From the NCBI GenBank assembly GCA_963978895.1, contig OZ022246.1, positions 17,436,549-17,500,548 of the forward strand: a DNA stretch of 64,000 nucleotides, written 5' to 3'. The notes under the pieces are model-generated. The model ran no database searches. It saw only the letters and a list, made by a program, of their open reading frames with translations, and was not told where the DNA came from. Positions 56,352-64,000 of this stretch are shown piece by piece. Numbering within the stretch: position 1 is the stretch's first letter; every line of letters starts with the position of its first letter. The DNA is from Erpobdella octoculata. Its lineage: Eukaryota > Annelida > Clitellata > Hirudinida > Erpobdellidae. A program made the position numbers and the translations under genes.

Positions 56352-56373
56352 CATATGTTTATATATATATACA
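55988..56373 (+). mobile_element. Helitron-like 5' end and TA tract
   Basis: A|TCTATATATATAAAAATG at 55988 followed by GAATGTTTGTATATGTTCAT, CATCCGATCGTAATGAAATT and CACACAACC, words familiar from arthropod Helitron 5' regions. The element dissolves into a compound TG/TA repeat at 56180 and (TA)n at 56261-56348; no 3' end assigned. Confidence 0.55.
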
Positions 56374-56661
56374 CTAGCGGAGATACCCGGCGTTGCCCGG
56401 GTTTTTTAGAGGCTTTTCTAATGTTTGTCTCTTTCTCTCCCGTTTCTTTTCCCACTCCTGCTCGCTTTCCCGTTTTCGGTCGCTTTCCCGCTGCCGGTCG
56501 CTTTCCCGCTCCCGTTCGCTTTCCCGCTCCCGGTCGTTTTCCCGCTCCAGGTCGTTTTCCCGTTCCCGGTCGCTGTCCCGTTCCCGCTCACGTTTGTTCC
56601 CGCTCGCTCTCCGTTCCGGGTCGCTTTCCTGTTTCTATAATAGACAAACTAACCCACAAAC

Positions 56662-56702
<41 letters not shown>

Positions 56703-57177
56703 TAGCAAATCTATTTTACGTTTTATAGGCTAAAAGAAGTTGTGAAAGAATGGAAAAGAGGAAATGAGCGTGAACGGGAACGGGAGAGCAACCGTGACCG
56801 GGAATGGGAGAGCAAGCGTGACCGGGAATGGGAGAGCAAGCATGAGCGGGAACGGGAAAGCGACCGGGAACGGGAAAGCGACCGGGAACGGGAAAGCGAC
56901 CGGTAACGGGAAAGCGACCGAAAACGGGAAAGCGACCGGGAACGCGGAAAGTGACTGGAAGCGGGAGAGCAAGCTTGGAAGGAAACGCGAGCAAGAGAGA
57001 AAATCGATAACAAAACTTCTGAGCGGGAAAGCGACCGGGAGCTGGAAAACGACCGAGAGCGGAAAAGCGACCGGGAACGCGACGGAAACGGGAAAGTGGA
57101 GAAGGAAACGGGAGCGAGAGAGACAAACATTAGAAAAACCTCTAAAAACCCCGGGCAACGCCGGGTAACCCCGCTAG
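56374..57177. mobile_element. Two Helitron 3' ends head-to-head with a GC-rich minisatellite
   Basis: Left copy ends at 56374 (minus CTAG|T) and right copy at 57177 (plus CTAG|T). Each has the hairpin CCCGGGCAACGCCGGG or a close variant before its end (57150-57165 in the right copy). Both carry an 18-bp minisatellite (GGGAAAGCGACCGGGAAC and variants, 56450-56625 and 56765-57110) in inverted orientation, with TA tract 56667-56698 between. ORFs rich in SRSRS, GNGKATG or [10 protein letters not shown] are frame readings of this repeat. Confidence 0.8.
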
Positions 57178-57199
57178 TATATATATATATATATATATA

Positions 57200-59657
57200 C
57201 TAGCGGACCCGGCGAACTTCGTTTCACCTTAAAGAGTATAGAGGGTGCTCTACCACTTTGCCATTTGAAGTTTTTTTCTAGGACGCACTGTTAAGGCTGT
57301 ATAGCTACCGGGGTACATACTGCGGTCCCCATGGGCCACTCCATGATTCAATGTCAAATTTTTTTAGTTATTCTGTTAATAGGAGCTGAGAGAAATCCAA
57401 TAAATCAAAAATCTCTAAAATCGGTTCAGCCGTTCTTGAGTTATAAGTGACGTAACACAAACCCCGACTGCGTTGCCCGGGGATTTTAAAGGCTTTTTAT
57501 CGTTTTCTCTCTGGCTCCCGTTTCCTTAACTGCTTGCTTTCCCGTTCCAGGTCGCTTTCTCACTCCTGGTCGCATTTCTGCTCACGGTCGCTTTTCCGGC
57601 CTCGGTCTCTTTTACTTTTCCCGATCCCGGTTGCTTTTACGCTCCAGCTTGCTCTTCTTTTCGCTCTTCCGTTCCTCCATTAAATTTTAGAGCCTTCCCA
57701 ATGTGGCTTAAATGGGCTGTAGTGGAATGCTGTGCAGTCATCAAAATTGATATGTTCTCTCGTAAACACTTTGTTAATAGGTTTGCTCGTTTAGTTACGT
57801 CTGAACTTCCTCAATTTTAATTAGTGTTCTTTAATGTATTGGTTCCACTCTGCAAGTGTGATCTTCAGCAAAGGCTTATTATGATTGACTAAAGCTGAAA
57901 AAAAAAGAATTTATTAGTTAACGGCTGCCATAATGTTAAAATCCGCTCATATATCTCAACAGGTTATATTTTTTTAGATGTTCTTAGCTTTTAAGTGTCA
58001 TGTCTACAGAACGCTACATGTGGCATGTTAATAAATGTTGACCCATGGCTTTGAAAAATGTGATATAAAACACAGATTGAAATAAAACATGTAATAATAA
58101 TATTAAAAACCTTCAAAGCATTAACTTAATGAATTTTCCGAGAGTTTTCTGAGATCATCAATTTGGAACAATCGAAGAGTACCACTTTTATTTAGCAAAT
58201 GATGCAATTATAAATTGAACAAAACAGCAGCAGATTGATAGGCTGGCTTGAGAACTTTGTTCATGATTTTGTTGAAACACAAAAATACTGCACTTGCTTT
58301 CATTTCTTTCAAATTTCATGCACCTCATATATCAGTGAAACTTTTACAATAAATTGATGTTGCATGTAAGATTTTCTTTAAAATGTAATTTTCTAATTTC
58401 CTCTGAAAAGTAAAAAATAAAATAAGACCGATAAATTAATTCATAATCTGATAGTCATAACTACTTGTGAATAATAATGGTTGTAATGCCATCACATAAA
58501 AAAAAACATACCTGCCCAAAAAAAATTCTCATTTACCGATAGGCTGATAGCAAGCTCGTCAGTTTAGGAAACCATGATGAACAATATTAGATAAGGAACA
58601 ATTGAAGTCAGAAGCCTTGAACGATAAATATGAACAATGAATTTAAATTTATTTTTCCAATCTGCAACTCCTTTTTGCAAAACACAAAATGTTAGAGCAT
58701 AATGATAATTTTATAATAATTAATAATAATATAACATAATTAAACACGTGCAATGCAACAAACGAAACAAATTGAAAGATACCCAGTAAATCATGATTTT
58801 AAAAACTAAAAACAAATTACCAAAGCTTTGCCACTTACTTTTGAATGGGAGATATGAACAATGAATTTCTAATTTGATTTAATTTTAATTTGTTAAGTCT
58901 GGAACTTTTTTTGTGAAGCACAAAATATCTCTAAATAGAAGAAATTCCACCTGCAATTTATTGATTAGTCCTGAAAACCAAAGTTATCTAGATTTAAAAG
59001 ATAAGTTGCTAAAAATGTCTTTCATCAAGAGATTCATTTAACCTTGAATCAGCCATATCTTTAGCTTTTGAAGTCCTACTTCCAAGATCAATCTTTTTAT
59101 TAGGAGGCATACTGAAACATTCAATGGTATAAAAAATTGAATAATAATAAGTTTGAAAAAGCGATATCTATATATATAAAGAATATCTTAAAAATTGATA
59201 AATGAATAAACGACTAATGGAGAAAGTATAGCGATAATGATATATGCAATCACGCGGAATGAAACGAAGGCTAATGGCGAAAGTATAGCAATATTGATAT
59301 ATGCAATCACGCGGAATGAAACGAAGGCGTTAAACAACAAACAATTTTATGAAAAACAAATAAATAAATAACTCACCTTCTTAGAATCAGAGTAACAATA
59401 TCCAAACGTGGAACGTGGAACAAAAAGACTCGAAAAACGGCGATATGAAAACAACGATCGATATAAAACAATAGCATAGAAAATTAGTTGAACAGAAAAT
59501 GAAATTTTTAAATAAGTTATAAAACATTTTTTCCTTTAGACTGAAAATTCTTTTAGGAGCCAAATATTCACCATAAAATATTTCGTGCTTAATAGTTCAA
59601 TGGTTATTGCAGTTCCTTACCGCCTCATAGTCCAACGAAGTGCCTTTTATATATATA
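57200..59657 (-). mobile_element. Helitron-like element Z, copy 2 (without foldback)
   Basis: 3' end CTAG|T at 57200, 5' end TATATATATAAAAGGCACTT near 59657. Almost identical to 24531-29370 apart from the foldback element; differences seen by eye are a handful of substitutions and small indels. Site ACTTTTGAATGGGAG near 58841-58852 is the empty foldback target. Confidence 0.85.
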
Positions 59658-60710
59658 CTAGCTGGGTTACCCGGCGTTGCCCGGGGAATTTAAAGGTTTT
59701 TTTATCGTTTTTCTCTCTGGCTCCCGTTTCCTTAACCGCTCGTTTGCCCGGGCATCTTTGCATCTATTGAAACATTTATGCAGATACTTTTGATTTTTAA
59801 TTAAAAGAAATACAACAAACACATACAGTCATTTTATTGCAAAGCTTTCTGATACACAATGTTTTTTGTTTTTCCATAAGGTGCATTAATAGTTATACTA
59901 TTATACTTAAAATACATTAATAGTTATATTGATATACTCACTCACAATAAATTTTTCGATTTTCTTGTCTGTAAGCACAAAATAATATCTGTTAGACTAA
60001 AAGTAGCACAAAATAATATCTGTTAGAGGTTAGAGTGGTTAGACTGGTAGAGCGATAATGATAGCCTGACACACAACGACCGAAACAATTTACAATTTAA
60101 TATATACACAACAATAATTAACAATTAAATAATATAAAAATAGTAGCCTAAGTAAATAATATAAGAATAGTAGCCTAAGTTTTTAAATTACTTTGATTTC
60201 GAGAAACCGAGACGATAAACAGCGAATGTAAACAAAACATAGCTCTGATACTATAGCGAAAATATTTAAAAAAATTAATTTTCTAAAACATTCAAAAACA
60301 TTTGGACGATATACAGTAATTAAAAAAATAATAGTATAGTATATAGTATATAGTATATTATATATTACTTTTGATATATTGATATAATTGATATAAGTAA
60401 AATAATACTCACTTTTGATTTTGAGAAATCGCGACAACCAACAACGGCGGAACAGAAGTCGAAAGCAACCCTAAGCTCGTTAAGCCGCGATATAATTGCA
60501 TAGATAAAATATTTCTAAAAATTAATTTTCTAAAATTGCATAGATAAAATATTTCTAAAAATTAATTTTCTAAAAACATTCAAAACAATTTTTTTAAATA
60601 AATGAGATTGTTTGTTAGGTGGTAAATGTTTATTATGTAAAATTTCGTGCAAATCCCTTCATTGGTTTTGGCGTTATGAATGAACATACGTTGCCTTTTA
60701 TATATATAGA
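59658..60710 (-). mobile_element. Helitron-like element Q (1.05 kb)
   Basis: 3' end CTAG|T at 59658 preceded by the hairpin CCCGGGCAACGCCGGG variant; 5' end TCTATATATATAAAAGGCAA at 60710. No ORF of note (a 84-residue AT-rich ORF is not supported). It abuts the 5' end of Z copy 2 directly. Confidence 0.75.
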
Positions 60711-60862
60711 TATATATATGGTTCAATGTCAATTTTTTTTAGTTATTCTGTTAATAGGAGCTGAGAGAAATTCAATAAATCAAAAATCTCTAAAATCGGT
60801 TCAGCCGTTCTTGAGTTATAAGTGTCGTAACACAAAACCCGACTTCCTTTTATATATATAGA
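60711..60862 (-). mobile_element. Helitron 5' end fragment of the Z type, second copy
   Basis: Same 150-bp fragment as 29371-29514 (TCTATATATATAAAAGGAAG at the 5' end). Confidence 0.7.

Positions 60863-64000
<3,138 letters not shown>

Noticed and set aside
56393..57168. RS-domain-like and proline/phenylalanine-rich ORFs
   Set aside because: They occur in several frames and both strands over the same 18-bp minisatellite, so no frame is supported as a gene.

Overview
This is an AT-rich stretch of a eukaryotic, almost certainly invertebrate animal, genome made almost entirely of transposable elements in various states of decay. I see no intact host gene, rRNA, tRNA, CRISPR array or bacterial feature. 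The animal reading rests on P/THAP-type, PIF/Harbinger and Mutator-like transposase remnants (two with intron-like gaps), mag-type Ty3/gypsy elements, Penelope-like elements with GIY-YIG endonucleases, L2/CR1-like and I-like LINEs, a tRNA-like SINE and many non-autonomous Helitrons. I cannot name the species.

Layout. 1-4.5 kb: two copies of a Helitron-like family (5' TC, 3' CTAG, between A and T); one is split by a 1.0-kb terminal-inverted-repeat (TIR) element with an 8-bp target-site duplication (TSD). 4.75-24.4 kb: one deeply nested locus. A P-like transposon is split by an 11.4-kb transposon X (TIR AGTCCAGGAGAATTAAAA, TSD AATAT) and again by a Harbinger element Y (TSD TAT). X encodes an unclassified multi-segment protein and is itself split by two Ty3/gypsy elements. 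One of these has lost RT/RNase H/integrase core and carries a coiled-coil segment instead; the other is cut by a 555-bp miniature element. Y contains a Mutator-like element (9-bp TSD) with SWIM and PHD finger segments, plus a second copy of the same miniature element. 24.5-29.5 kb: a Helitron-like element holding a 2.4-kb foldback element (9-bp TSD); the empty paralogous site lies near 58.85 kb.

29.5-43 kb: microsatellites, Helitron fragments, a second P-like copy that keeps its THAP domain, an I-like LINE remnant, a TA-flanked TIR element made of repeated GGCCATTCAGTAC words, and a broken Mutator-like transposase gene. 43-48 kb: a second Harbinger copy, a 5'-truncated L2/CR1-like LINE with (ATT)n tail, Penelope endonuclease scraps and another Helitron. 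48.2-52.4 kb: a tandem array of a different Helitron family (5' TCCCTACTA, 3' CTGG, 22-bp palindrome), one member holding a second GGGGAGA-type TIR element. 52.4-55.7 kb: an inverted repeat around a SINE, then two Penelope-like remnants with two well-formed hammerhead ribozyme folds and one decayed fold. 55.7-64 kb: TA microsatellites and several Helitrons, including a head-to-head pair bearing a minisatellite.

The genes do not form a pathway; the content is a record of successive insertions whose order can often be read from target duplications and from empty sites in paralogous copies. Coordinates of element ends with a stated TSD are exact by eye; other ends are approximate.
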